The notes under the pieces were generated by a model that was not told the DNA's origin, searched no databases, and saw only the letters and a program-made list of their open reading frames with translations. The position numbers were made by a program, and so were the translations under genes. Below, piece after piece: positions 1 to 8,590 of a stretch of 64,000 nt of DNA. This DNA comes from Planctomycetota bacterium (lineage in GTDB: Bacteria > Planctomycetota > UBA11346): NCBI GenBank assembly GCA_014193115.1, contig BJHQ01000001.1, positions 750,465 through 814,464 of the forward strand, read 5' to 3'. Positions within the stretch are counted from its first letter, which is position 1. The number at the start of each line of letters is the position of its first letter.

Positions 1-1245
1 GAGTTCGAAGTCGCACGTCCGGTCTATCTGCAAGCGGCGATGAGCGCCGACTGGGCCAAGGGCATCTGGTCGGCGACCTGGGAAAGCACTGGCGGCCCGC
101 AGTATTTCAGCGGCGGCAAGGCGCCTTTCGTGCCCGAGGCCCGGGACAAGATCCCCGGTTTCACCACCGATGAGCACACCATGACTCAACTGGTGCTGAG
201 TTACCTCGGCGCTGGTTTCCGCGGCTTCGGCATGTGGGCGTGGAACTACCGCACCGCCGGCTGGGAAGGCGGCGAGTACAGCATGGTCGGGCGCAACCTG
301 GTGCCTGGCCCGCGGGCGAAGACCGTCGGCGCCATCGCCCAGACGATGCGCCGCCTGCGCCGCGAATTGTGGCAGTCGAACAAGGAACCGCTGGTCGGCG
401 TGCTCTATGACTGGGACAACGAGGCGACCTGGGCGGCGATGGCCGTCACCGGCCGCGATCGCTACAAGAACGAACCGGTGCGGGCCCGCATCGGCATGGG
501 CCGGGCTCTGCTCGACGCCAACATCCCGTGGGAGCACGTCACCGTCCGCAACCTGCGCGCTGGTTTGGCCGCGCGCTATCCGGTCATCATCTGCACCGCC
601 CAGATGGCGATCAGCGGCGACCTGTGGGCGATGCTCAAGACCTATGTCCGCGACGGCGGCCGCCTGGTCATGGACATGCCCTCGGCGTATTACGACGAAT
701 TCCTGCGCATCATCCGCTGTGGACCGGGCACGCCCTTTGAACGGCTGTTCGGCTGCGTGCTCGACGACCTGTCGTATTCCACCGCCCTGCAAAAGGTCGT
801 CTCGGTCGATGGCGTCGCCATCCAAGGATTCACCGCCGCAATTACCCCGACCTCGGGCCGGGTGGCGGCCACCTTCGACGATGGGGCACCGGCCATCGTC
901 GAGCACCAGCTTGGCAAAGGCAGCGCCGTGCTGCTCGCCTTCCAGGCCGGCATGACCATGTGGAAACCCGGCTCGACCAGGCTCCAAGAGCTGGTGGTGC
1001 GCCACGCCTTGGGCCGTTACGAGAGCCCCTACCGCTGCGCCGGGGCGCTGTGCTACCGCCTCGCCGGTCCCAAGGCCGACCATTATTTCCTGGTCAATCC
1101 CGACGGCGACAAGCAGGTGGTGCTCGATCCGTGGGCGTTCACCTATGCCCGGGCCAGCGATCCGGTCACTGGCCAGGCCATCGACCTGACCCGCCCCATC
1201 CCCATCCCCGGCCACGGCGGACGGTGGATCCGCTGCGAGAAATAA
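1..1245 (+). CDS. Beta-galactosidase, GH42 family, C-terminal part (5' end outside window)
   Basis: The frame is open from base 1 (it reads EFEVARPVYLQAAMSADW), so the gene starts outside the window; the ATG at 40 is probably internal. About 414 residues are visible. They match the end of the GH42 TIM barrel (GAGFRGFGMWAWNYR and nearby residues) followed by the trimerization domain, a Rossmann-like fold (YPVIICTAQMAISGDLWAMLK, then YVRDGGRLVMDMPSAYYDE) and a small C-terminal beta domain. Family members hydrolyse terminal beta-galactosides and release galactose. That fits the Leloir operon 2 kb downstream, although the two are separated by slyD and trpC. The catalytic glutamates are not identified here; at least the acid/base residue lies outside the window. 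Exact substrate cannot be told. Confidence 0.8.
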   Translation, partial: EFEVARPVYLQAAMSADWAKGIWSATWESTGGPQYFSGGKAPFVPEARDKIPGFTTDEHTMTQLVLSYLGAGFRGFGMWAWNYRTAGWEGGEYSMVGRNLVPGPRAKTVGAIAQTMRRLRRELWQSNKEPLVGVLYDWDNEATWAAMAVTGRDRYKNEPVRARIGMGRALLDANIPWEHVTVRNLRAGLAARYPVIICTAQMAISGDLWAMLKTYVRDGGRLVMDMPSAYYDEFLRIIRCGPGTPFERLFGCVLDDLSYSTALQKVVSVDGVAIQGFTAAITPTSGRVAATFDDGAPAIVEHQLGKGSAVLLAFQAGMTMWKPGSTRLQELVVRHALGRYESPYRCAGALCYRLAGPKADHYFLVNPDGDKQVVLDPWAFTYARASDPVTGQAIDLTRPIPIPGHGGRWIRCEK

Positions 1246-1449
1246 GGAAACGCCAAGCCCGGAGCGCCGCACTCTGTGCGGCCGTGAGCAGCGGCGACCT
1301 CCGCCAATCGCCATTCACAGGCATTGCCCGCGCAGTGTAGCCCATGGCACGCGAAGTCCCGCGCTCCGGACCGGCGTGCCTCCCTGACGCAGCTACGCCC
1401 TTGGCGCCGTGGCGGCTTGGCGGTTAATCCGCGCCGCCAAGGACCCGCC

Positions 1450-2034
1450 ATGCTGCGCATCGCCCGCGACACCGTCGCCGCCATCCATTACGCCGTCAGC
1501 GCCGATGGCGCCGAGGTCGATCGCAGCGATCAGGGCATGCCCCTGGTCTACCTGCATGGCCACGGGAACATCATTCCCGGCCTGGAAAAAGCCTTGCTCG
1601 GGCTGCAACAGGGCGACAAGCGCGACATTGAGATCGCCGCCGCTGATGGGTATGGCGAGCGCGATGCGGAGCTCGATTTCGTGGTCGGCACGGCGGCCTT
1701 TCCGACCGAGATCCACCCGCAGTTGAAGCCCGGTTTCCGCTTCCGCGCCGAGCATCCCACCCGCACCGGTCACGACGTGATCTTCACCGTCGTCGGCCGC
1801 GACGGCGAAGACGTGGCGGTGACCGGCAATCACGATCTTGCCGGAAAAAACCTGAAGTTCACGGTGGAGATCGCCTGGGTCCGTCCGGCGACGGCCGAAG
1901 AGCTGAGCCACGGCCACATCCACGATCCATGCTGCCACGGCCACGGACACGACTGCGGCGATCCGGCGGCAGACGAGCACAAGCACAAGCACGAGCATCA
2001 GCACGAACATCAGCACGGCCACCATCACCACTGA
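1450..2034 (+). CDS. slyD: FKBP-type peptidyl-prolyl isomerase, SlyD-like, His-rich tail
   Basis: 194 residues. SlyD-type layout: FKBP strands at the N-terminus (VSADGAEVDRS, then PLVYLHGHGNIIPGLEKAL), an inserted-flap region, and the return strand (GKNLKFTVEIAWVRPAT). The C-terminal ~45 residues are almost entirely His with Cys, Lys, Glu and Gln, including CCHGHGHDCG and a final HHHH. In SlyD this tail binds Ni2+ and other metals and the protein acts as chaperone and prolyl isomerase in the cytoplasm. The start was chosen at ATG 1450 because AAGGA lies upstream and the FKBP fold begins there; the reading frame stays open further upstream without homology. trpC starts 3 nt after its stop, so the two are probably cotranscribed. 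Confidence 0.88.
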   Translation: MLRIARDTVAAIHYAVSADGAEVDRSDQGMPLVYLHGHGNIIPGLEKALLGLQQGDKRDIEIAAADGYGERDAELDFVVGTAAFPTEIHPQLKPGFRFRAEHPTRTGHDVIFTVVGRDGEDVAVTGNHDLAGKNLKFTVEIAWVRPATAEELSHGHIHDPCCHGHGHDCGDPAADEHKHKHEHQHEHQHGHHHH

Positions 2035-2037
2035 TCC

Positions 2038-2862
2038 ATGGCCACGATCCTCGACGAGATCATCGCCCACAAGCGCGCCGCTGAGCTGCCCCGGCTGCCG
2101 GTGGTGGATCGGGTCGCTCTGCGCGATCTGCCGCCGTGCCGCGGTTTCCGCGCCGCGCTGAAACGCCCCAAGGGCGACACCGTCCACGTCATCGCCGAGG
2201 CGAAAAAGGGCAGTCCGTCCAAAGGTATTTTCGTCGCCGATTATGATCCGGTGCCGATCGCCTACGACTACCTGCTCGGCGGTGCCCACGCCCTGTCGAT
2301 CCTCACCGACCAGCGGTTCTTCCACGGCCACCTCGACCACCTGGTGGCGGTGCGCAAGGCCGTCGATCTGCCCATCATCCGCAAGGATTTCCTGGTTGAT
2401 GAGCGCCAGATCGCCGAGGCCCGGCTCGCCGGAGCTGACGCCATCCTGCTCATCGTGGCTTGCCTTGAACGCGGCCGGCTTCGCGATCTCTACGGTTTTT
2501 CCAAGGAGATCGGTCTGGATGTGCTGGTCGAGGTCCACGATGCAGCCGAGGCCGCCATCGCCTTGGCCGAGCACTGCGATCTGGTTGGCGTCAACAACCG
2601 CGATCTGCGGACCTTCAAAGTCGCGATCGAAACGACCTTTGACCTGGTGCCGGCCCTGGTCGACGGCCGCCGGGTGGTGGTGAGCGAGTCCGGCATCACC
2701 GACCGCCACCAATGCCAGGCGCTGGAAAGCGCCGGCGTCGACGCCGTGCTGGTGGGGGAAAGCCTGATGTTGGCGCCGGATCGACCGGCAGCCCTGCGCC
2801 GGCTCCGCGGGACCATCGCGCCGACCGGCGGAACGCTGTCAGCCGGCGGCTTGAAGATTTAG
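2038..2862 (+). CDS. trpC: Indole-3-glycerol phosphate synthase
   Basis: 274 residues, a complete single TIM barrel of the usual length. It converts CdRP to indole-3-glycerol phosphate in tryptophan synthesis. Signature segments: VIAEAKKGSPSKGIF with the catalytic Lys near residue 54, ALSILTDQRFFHG, PIIRKDFLVDE with the second active-site Lys, DLVGVNNRDLRTF and VSESGI with phosphate-binding residues. It is monofunctional: there is no fused TrpF, and trpF lies separately at 50787. It begins 3 nt after slyD, an unusual partner; no other trp gene is adjacent. Confidence 0.95.
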   Translation: MATILDEIIAHKRAAELPRLPVVDRVALRDLPPCRGFRAALKRPKGDTVHVIAEAKKGSPSKGIFVADYDPVPIAYDYLLGGAHALSILTDQRFFHGHLDHLVAVRKAVDLPIIRKDFLVDERQIAEARLAGADAILLIVACLERGRLRDLYGFSKEIGLDVLVEVHDAAEAAIALAEHCDLVGVNNRDLRTFKVAIETTFDLVPALVDGRRVVVSESGITDRHQCQALESAGVDAVLVGESLMLAPDRPAALRRLRGTIAPTGGTLSAGGLKI

Positions 2863-2885
2863 TTACATTCGTTATCTTATCGGGC

Positions 2886-3173
2886 ATGCGCTGGATGCCG
2901 CTGGTTTTGCTGGTCGCCGTGATCGGGTGCAGCGGCTGCACCAGCGCGACCCGTGAAGTCTGGGCCTATCAGCCAGGCTGGGCCCAGATCGACGACCAGC
3001 CACCCTGGCACCACTATCCGGCCCGGGCCGGATTGATCGCCGGCCAGACGGTGGCGACCCCGCCAGCGGCCTTGATCGATCTCGCGTCGAGCCGCGAGCT
3101 GGACCAGCTGCTGCGCGGGGTTGGGGAGGTCCTGACCCCGCTGTTTGGCGCTCTGCCTGCGCTCTATCCCTGA
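2886..3173 (+). CDS. Small putative lipoprotein, unknown function
   Basis: 95 residues. The ATG at 2886 starts a short basic N-region and a hydrophobic core (MRWMPLVLLVAVIGCSGCTS). Either Cys could be the lipidated residue, with VIGC the better lipobox. The mature part (REVWAYQPGWAQIDDQPPWHH...) has no domain I recognise. It follows trpC by 23 nt on the same strand and ends 9 nt before the convergent galE. No convincing ribosome binding site was seen, and a start inside trpC is open in this frame, so the start is provisional. Confidence 0.55.
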   Translation: MRWMPLVLLVAVIGCSGCTSATREVWAYQPGWAQIDDQPPWHHYPARAGLIAGQTVATPPAALIDLASSRELDQLLRGVGEVLTPLFGALPALYP

Positions 3174-3182
3174 ATGGTGCCC

Positions 3183-4190
3183 TCAGGAACGGGTGCGTAC
3201 CAGCGAACCACGCCCGGTGTGCCGGAGCCGGAACGCCCAGGCATGGGCGATCATGTCGTCAAGGCGGTAGCGCGCCGTCCAACCGAGTTCGGCGCCGGCG
3301 CGACGCGGATCGGCGACCAGGCAGGGCGGATCGCCGGGGCGGCGATCGGCGCGGCGGTGGGCGACGGCGCGCCCGGTGACGCGCTCGACTGCGGCGATGA
3401 TCTCGGCGACCGAGGTGCCCTGGCCGGTGCCGAGGTTCACTGCCGCGCGGTCGATCGCGCCGCAACGGAGCTGCTCCAGCATCCGGACGTGGGCGTCGAC
3501 CAGATCGCAGACATGGATGTAGTCGCGCACCGCGGTGCCATCGGCGGTGGGATAGTCATGGCCCATCACAGTCAGCGGCGGGCCACCGTCGGCGGCGGCC
3601 AGGGCGAGCGGGATCAGATGGGTTTCCGGTTCGTGCTCCTCGCCCAGGCTGCCGTCCTCGGCGCAGCCAGCGACATTGAAATAGCGCAGGCAGGCCCAAC
3701 GCAGGCCGACCGCACGGCCATAGGCGGCGATCGCCTGCTCGGCCATCAGCTTGGAGGCGCCATATGGATTCACCGGCCGCTGCGCGGTGTCCTCGCTGAT
3801 CGGCTGGCGCTCGGGTTCGCCGTAGGTGGCGCAGGTCGAGCTGAACACCAGGTGGCGCACCTGGTGGCGGTCCATGGCGGCGAGCAGTTCCAAGGTGCCG
3901 CCGACATTGACCGCGAAATAGCGTTCCGGCTCACGCATCGATTCGCCGACATAGGCCAGCGCCGCGAAATGGATGACCGCATCGACCGGTCCGTGGGCGG
4001 TGAAGGCAGTGTCGAGCGCGCGGCGGTCGCGCAGGTCAGCGTGGACGAAATCGCCCCAGCGCAGGGCGTGGCGGTGGCCACGGACCAGGCTGTCGACGGC
4101 GACGATGCGGTGGCCATCGGCGGCCAACCGCCGGCAGCAGTGCGAGCCGATGTACCCGGCCGCGCCGGTGACCAGGACGGTGAGCGGCAT
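3183..4190 (-). CDS. galE: UDP-glucose 4-epimerase
   Basis: 335 residues, an extended SDR of standard length. It interconverts UDP-galactose and UDP-glucose with bound NAD+. Visible features: the Rossmann motif VTGAAGYIGSH near residue 7, DLRD, HFAALAYVGES, the catalytic Ser region VFSSTCATYGEPE, the YGASK catalytic Tyr-Lys pair, RYFNVAGC, and DGTAVRDYIHVCDLV. It is the last gene of the minus-strand gal operon, beginning 4 nt after the galactokinase-like gene. Confidence 0.95.
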   Translation of the reverse strand: MPLTVLVTGAAGYIGSHCCRRLAADGHRIVAVDSLVRGHRHALRWGDFVHADLRDRRALDTAFTAHGPVDAVIHFAALAYVGESMREPERYFAVNVGGTLELLAAMDRHQVRHLVFSSTCATYGEPERQPISEDTAQRPVNPYGASKLMAEQAIAAYGRAVGLRWACLRYFNVAGCAEDGSLGEEHEPETHLIPLALAAADGGPPLTVMGHDYPTADGTAVRDYIHVCDLVDAHVRMLEQLRCGAIDRAAVNLGTGQGTSVAEIIAAVERVTGRAVAHRRADRRPGDPPCLVADPRRAGAELGWTARYRLDDMIAHAWAFRLRHTGRGSLVRTRS

Positions 4191-4194
4191 GCGG

Positions 4195-5610
4195 TCAATC
4201 CTTCCACGTCAGTTGTCGCGCCCCGACGGCGATCGCGCCGGGCGAGGAATCGGCGAACACCCGGCCGCCGACGCCGGTGCGCTGGCGGTAGTCCGCAGCG
4301 ATCGCGGACACGGCCTGCGCGCTGGCTGGATCATCGCAGCCGAGCACCGCAACCGTGCCGCCGGAACCGCCGCCGGTGATCTTGGCGCCGATCAGCGGCG
4401 CCCCGTTGGCGATGGCGGCCCGCACCGCGCTCACCAAAGCGTCGGGTCCGCTCGCCCCCAGGCCGCAGGCGCCGTAGCTGGCATGGCTCTGGAACAGCAG
4501 TTCGCCGAGCAGCGCCGCCGCTTCGGAACCCAGCCGAGGTCGGCTGAGCAACTCGGCGGCGAGGCGGACGCGGTGGTGTTCATGGATAGGATGGGCCGTT
4601 GCTGCGCGCACCGCGTAGTCGCGATCGGGATCGATCCGCGCCAATCCATCCGCTACGCCGCCATAGGTGGTGAGGAAATCAGCGCCGCGCAGGTGTTCTG
4701 GCAGCAGGCTGCTGTCGAGTCGGGAGGGCGGCAGGTTGACCAGGTATTCGCCCCATGGCGCGTGTTCGATGATCAGCCGTCCGGAGCCGGCGCTGGTCAG
4801 CCGGGCACCGGCGTGGTGGGCGAGGAGGACCGCGCCCATGGCGCAGGCGGTGCGCACCGCGCCGTAGTCTGCGCCCGACACGGCATGGCGCTGGCCCGAA
4901 TCGATGCCCCACGCCGCGATCCCAGGCGGCAGCGGCAGATGGCCTTCGACCACATCGGGTTGGCAGCGCAGACGGAGCAGCTCGCCAGCGCGGCCGAAGG
5001 CGACCGTGCATTGATCCATGATCCCGCAGGGCGCTCCGGCGACGCGGTGTTCGCTGCGCTGGGCCAGGTGGGCAATGGCGCCGCCATCCAGGGCCAGGCC
5101 GGCCGCGGCGGCAGCCGCGACCAGGCAGGCGACGCCGACCGCAGCCGACGAGCTGACTCCGGCACCTTCGGGAACCTGGGAATCGAGCACGATCCGGGCG
5201 CCGGGCCAGCGCACCTGGCGCTGTTCTGCCAGCATCGCCAAGGGTCCGAGCAGGTAGCGGGCCCAGATCCGGTCCTCGGCGGCGGTCGCTTGGCGCAGGG
5301 CCTCGGCGTCGTCCACCATCGCCACCGGCAGGGACAGCTGTCGCAGCGGACCGGGCGCGTGGCTGCATGCCGTCACCAGGCCATCATCGGCGAGCTGCAC
5401 CGCGGCGCAGGCGGCCTCGGCCAAGGGCCATTCCAGGCACAGCGATCCGGAATAATCGGCGATGCCGCCGAGCAGATCGAGCCGACCGGGAGCGCGGGCG
5501 AACCACGCTGGCCTGCTCCGGTCCAGGCCGCTGGCGGCTGCGGATCCGGCGATGAATCCCCGGGCATCGATGGGCAGCTGCGCGCCCGAAGCGCTCCAGC
5601 ATCCGCTCAT
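4195..5610 (-). CDS. galK: Galactokinase-like GHMP kinase
   Basis: 471 residues. All three GHMP-kinase motifs are present: an N-terminal sugar-binding motif APGRLDLLGGIADYSGS (about 37-55), the ATP loop PEGAGVSSSAAVG (about 141-155) and the C-terminal AKITGGGSGGT (about 408-420). The first motif departs from the bacterial galactokinase consensus (GRVNLIGEHTDY) and is closer to the plant L-arabinokinase branch (GGIADYSG); GAPCGIMDQ also fits that branch. Operon position between galT and galE argues for galactose as substrate. ATG 5610 overlaps the stop of the preceding IMPase gene by 4 nt. The frame stays open upstream, but that part is antisense-like and was dropped. Confidence 0.8.
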   Translation of the reverse strand: MSGCWSASGAQLPIDARGFIAGSAAASGLDRSRPAWFARAPGRLDLLGGIADYSGSLCLEWPLAEAACAAVQLADDGLVTACSHAPGPLRQLSLPVAMVDDAEALRQATAAEDRIWARYLLGPLAMLAEQRQVRWPGARIVLDSQVPEGAGVSSSAAVGVACLVAAAAAAGLALDGGAIAHLAQRSEHRVAGAPCGIMDQCTVAFGRAGELLRLRCQPDVVEGHLPLPPGIAAWGIDSGQRHAVSGADYGAVRTACAMGAVLLAHHAGARLTSAGSGRLIIEHAPWGEYLVNLPPSRLDSSLLPEHLRGADFLTTYGGVADGLARIDPDRDYAVRAATAHPIHEHHRVRLAAELLSRPRLGSEAAALLGELLFQSHASYGACGLGASGPDALVSAVRAAIANGAPLIGAKITGGGSGGTVAVLGCDDPASAQAVSAIAADYRQRTGVGGRVFADSSPGAIAVGARQLTWKD

Positions 5611-6620
5611 CGCCAGCCCCGCTCGCGGAGCAGGCGATCGAGGTGCGGGGCAATGCGCCGATGCAGCACAGCATTGGCGTAGCCGCACCAAGCGACGTCG
5701 GCGACGCAGTCGAGCGGAGCGTCGATCGGTCCGCCGCCCGGCGCGGTGACGATCACCCCGGCCTCGCGAGCGATGACCAGACCGGCGATGTCGTAGGGAT
5801 GGCAGCACATCGGCGCCGGTTGGCCGCGCTCGGCCAGGGGCCGACGCAGCAGCGGGCGGAGATCGGCACAGAAGCGGTCGTGACCGGTCATCAGCTCGAC
5901 GAGCTGCCCGGCCGTCGACAGGTACTGGTCCTCGAAGCACAGTGCGCGTCCGGCCGGCGGCGGACCTTCGACGCAGGTCATCAGCTCGTCGTCGAGGGCA
6001 GCGAGCAGATCGCGCCCACCGGGGAAGAACCTGCTGATCTGGGCGAAGCCGTGGCGCAGATCGGCGCAACGGCTGGGCTGAGCCTGGATCACCGTTTCCA
6101 CGCCGGTGGCGAGCAGGCAGCGCCGGCCCTGCACCCCGCCGCCGCGCACCGCCCACCAGCGATCCGCGGCGCCTTGCTTGCGCAGGGGCAGCTCGGTCAT
6201 CACCGAAACCACCAGATCCTCGATACCGGTCGCCGGACCCAATTCCGGGGCGATGCCGGTGATGACCCACGCCGGCCGCTTCTGGTACATCAGGCCGCGG
6301 GTACCGTCGATCGGATCGACGATCACCCGCCAGCGCACCGCTGCCGGGTCGGAGCCCTGGGGCAGGACGATGCCGTTCGACGGCAGGCCCTCGGCGACCA
6401 GGCGGATCGGTCCGTGGGCGGCCGCGGCTGGTTCCAGGGCGTCGATCAGGACGTGCTCGGCGATGCGATCGATAGCGTAGATCGTATCGCCGTCGGCATC
6501 CTCGGCCGCAACCTCGGACAACGTCGCCGCCTCGCTGCGCGCACAGGCCTCGATCACCGCGGCGCGGATGCGCTGGTGCAGGTCGAGGACCGCGGACAGC
6601 AGCGGGTGATCGTCGCTCAT
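5607..6620 (-). CDS. Inositol monophosphatase family phosphatase
   Basis: 337 residues. Contains the Mg2+-binding signature of the family, WRVIVDPIDGTRGLMYQ (about 95-112), and the C-terminal CHPYDIAGLVIAREAG with the metal-binding Asp. Upstream, AEDADGDTIYAIDRIAE replaces the usual early acidic motif. The family dephosphorylates inositol phosphates, fructose-1,6-bisphosphate, PAP or sugar phosphates. Substrate is unknown here. Its place between galT and the galactokinase, with ATGA overlaps at both ends, suggests a sugar phosphate from galactose metabolism, for example removing excess galactose-1-phosphate. That role is inference. Confidence 0.85.
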   Translation of the reverse strand: MSDDHPLLSAVLDLHQRIRAAVIEACARSEAATLSEVAAEDADGDTIYAIDRIAEHVLIDALEPAAAAHGPIRLVAEGLPSNGIVLPQGSDPAAVRWRVIVDPIDGTRGLMYQKRPAWVITGIAPELGPATGIEDLVVSVMTELPLRKQGAADRWWAVRGGGVQGRRCLLATGVETVIQAQPSRCADLRHGFAQISRFFPGGRDLLAALDDELMTCVEGPPPAGRALCFEDQYLSTAGQLVELMTGHDRFCADLRPLLRRPLAERGQPAPMCCHPYDIAGLVIAREAGVIVTAPGGGPIDAPLDCVADVAWCGYANAVLHRRIAPHLDRLLRERGWR

Positions 6621-7627
6621 GCCACGTCTCCCAGGTAATGGTCGGCGGCGGTCGCGCGGAGCTGCGCCGCACCGCTCTCGGGCAGGGTGTCGGCGATGAA
6701 GTTGCCGCCGCCGATCTCGGGTCCGGCGAGGTATTTCAGCAATCCGGGCCGGCGCAGCGGCGGCTGGATGACGATGTGGCAATGCAGATCGCGGTCGGCG
6801 CTGCCATCGGCGGGGGCCTGGTGGATCGCCAGCACATAAGGCATCGGCGATGACCACAGGTTGTCGAGGCGCACCAAGGCGGCCTTGAGCGCCTCGGCCA
6901 GGGCCAGCCGTTCGCCGTCGTCGAGGTCGGCCAAGCGCGGAACCCGCCGTTCAGGAGCGACGTAGATCTCGTACGCGTAGCGGGCGAACCACGGCACGAA
7001 GGTGATCGCACCGTCGCGGTCATGGAGGATGCGCTCGGCGTCGGCGCGCTCGGCCCGGATGATGCTGGCGAACAGGCCGCCGCCGTGCTCGCGCTCAGCC
7101 GCCATCGCGTCCTCGACGGCGCGGAACACGAAATTTGTGGCGTAGATCTGGCAATGCGGATGGGGATTCGACACCCCGACGGCGGTGCCGTTGTTCTCGA
7201 AGACCAGGACGTGGCGGACTCCTGGCTCCCGGGCCAGTCGGCGCTCTTCCTGCGCCCACACCTCGATCAGCGCGGCGATGCGGTCGCGGCCGAGGCGGGC
7301 CAAGCGCAGGTCGTGGCGCGGATGGTAGCACACCACCAGGGCCCGGCCGCGGGCATCGCGGCGGCGATACGGGCTGGTCGCCGGCGGCGGATCGGCCGCC
7401 TCCGGACCGACGCAGGGATGGTCGTTGGGGAAGACATGGATGCCGGTATACGGCGGATTGACTGCGCCATGGACCCGGGCGTTGCCGGGGCACAGGTAGC
7501 AGTCAGCGCGATACGGTTCCACGGCTGGCTGCGCGGCGACGGCGGCGCCCGACCACGGCCGCTGGTTGCGATGGGCGGCGATCACCACCCATTCCCGGCG
7601 CAGCGGATGCCAGCGTTGCTCCCACAT
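6617..7627 (-). CDS. galT: Galactose-1-phosphate uridylyltransferase
   Basis: 336 residues, normal for GalT. It transfers UMP between UDP-glucose and galactose-1-phosphate. The catalytic HxH nucleotide-binding motif is seen as SNPHPHCQIYA near residue 155, preceded by VFENNGTAVGVS. The N-terminal CYLCPGN can supply zinc-ligand cysteines, and the C-terminal half carries a second HIT-like segment (LHCHIVIQPPLRRPG). It is the first gene of the operon. The divergent AraC gene begins 48 nt away, a short shared control region. Confidence 0.93.
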   Translation of the reverse strand: MWEQRWHPLRREWVVIAAHRNQRPWSGAAVAAQPAVEPYRADCYLCPGNARVHGAVNPPYTGIHVFPNDHPCVGPEAADPPPATSPYRRRDARGRALVVCYHPRHDLRLARLGRDRIAALIEVWAQEERRLAREPGVRHVLVFENNGTAVGVSNPHPHCQIYATNFVFRAVEDAMAAEREHGGGLFASIIRAERADAERILHDRDGAITFVPWFARYAYEIYVAPERRVPRLADLDDGERLALAEALKAALVRLDNLWSSPMPYVLAIHQAPADGSADRDLHCHIVIQPPLRRPGLLKYLAGPEIGGGNFIADTLPESGAAQLRATAADHYLGDVA

Positions 7628-7675
7628 GGACGGCAGCTTGCTCGGCGGCCCTCCGGCGCATCGTCACAACCAGCC

Positions 7676-8590
7676 ATGGAACGACCAGATGTGATCAGCC
7701 GGCTGCGCCGGGCGGCGCTGGCGGTGCGGCGTTCGCCGACCGGCGAAGGCCGCGCTGGCCGCGGCGGGCGCGGCTGGCGGCCGCGTACCCGCGACCGCCT
7801 GCTCGGCGAGGCCGATCAGGCGGCGGAAGCCGCGGTGTTCAGCCTCGGCCACAGCCTGGTCGGCGAAGGTTACGATTTCGACGGCGCCCGGCGCGGCGAG
7901 GAGCCCTGGGTGCTGCTGCAATACACCCTCAGCGGCGAAGGACGCCTGCGCCGTGGCGGACGCGAGCTGGCCTGCGCTCCTGGCACGCTGCTGGTGCTGC
8001 CGGTGCCCGACCGCCACCGGTATTGGCTGCCCGCCGGCGGCCGATGGGAGTTCTGCTATGCCAGCATGCGCGGCAGCGCGCCGCGGCGGGCGGTGGCGCG
8101 GTTGCTCGCTGCGACTGGACCGGTGGTCGCCCTGGAAGAGCGCGAGCCGGCGGTGGCGGCGCTGGCCGAATTGGTGCTGGCCGGCCTCGCCGATCCGCCG
8201 CCGTCGCCGTACGCCCTCAGCGCGGCGGCGTTCTCCCTCGCCATGCACCTGCTCCAGGTCGCCGACCGGCTGGCGGTCAGCGGACCGGACCTGCCCGAGC
8301 CGTTCGCCGACCTGCCCGACTGGTGCCGCAGCCGCCTCGCTCGCCGCGGTCGCCTGAGCGTGGCCGAGCTGGCGGTGCGGCACGGCACCAGCCGCGAACA
8401 TTTCTCCCGGCGATTCACCACGCTCTGCGGTCGCAGCCCGGGACGGTTCCTGGCCGAGCTGCGCCATCGCGCCGCGCTCGCCGCCCTGCACCGCGGCACC
8501 AGCGCCGCAGCCGCGGCCCGCGAGTCCGGCCTGGCCACCGTCAGCGGCCTGCGCCGCCGGTTGCGGCGCGAGATCGGTTATCCCTGGTGA
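7676..8590 (+). CDS. AraC-family transcriptional regulator
   Basis: 304 residues from ATG 7676. The N-terminal half is cupin-like (VLLQYTLSGEGRLRRGG, then ACAPGTLLVLPVPDRHRY), as in sugar-sensing AraC proteins. The C-terminal ~80 residues form the two-helix-turn-helix domain (LSVAELAVRHGTSREHFSRR, then CGRSPGRFLAELR). The second helix-turn-helix is Ala-rich and less typical. It lies divergent to galT across only 48 nt, so it probably controls the gal operon. The start is uncertain because this spacing leaves little room for two promoters. Its last 13 nt overlap the convergent bshA. Confidence 0.82.
   Translation: MERPDVISRLRRAALAVRRSPTGEGRAGRGGRGWRPRTRDRLLGEADQAAEAAVFSLGHSLVGEGYDFDGARRGEEPWVLLQYTLSGEGRLRRGGRELACAPGTLLVLPVPDRHRYWLPAGGRWEFCYASMRGSAPRRAVARLLAATGPVVALEEREPAVAALAELVLAGLADPPPSPYALSAAAFSLAMHLLQVADRLAVSGPDLPEPFADLPDWCRSRLARRGRLSVAELAVRHGTSREHFSRRFTTLCGRSPGRFLAELRHRAALAALHRGTSAAAAARESGLATVSGLRRRLRREIGYPW

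Noticed and set aside
3174-5682. Plus-strand frames of 401 and 569 codons across galE and galK
   Set aside because: They mirror the Leloir genes, whose motifs are unambiguous on the minus strand.
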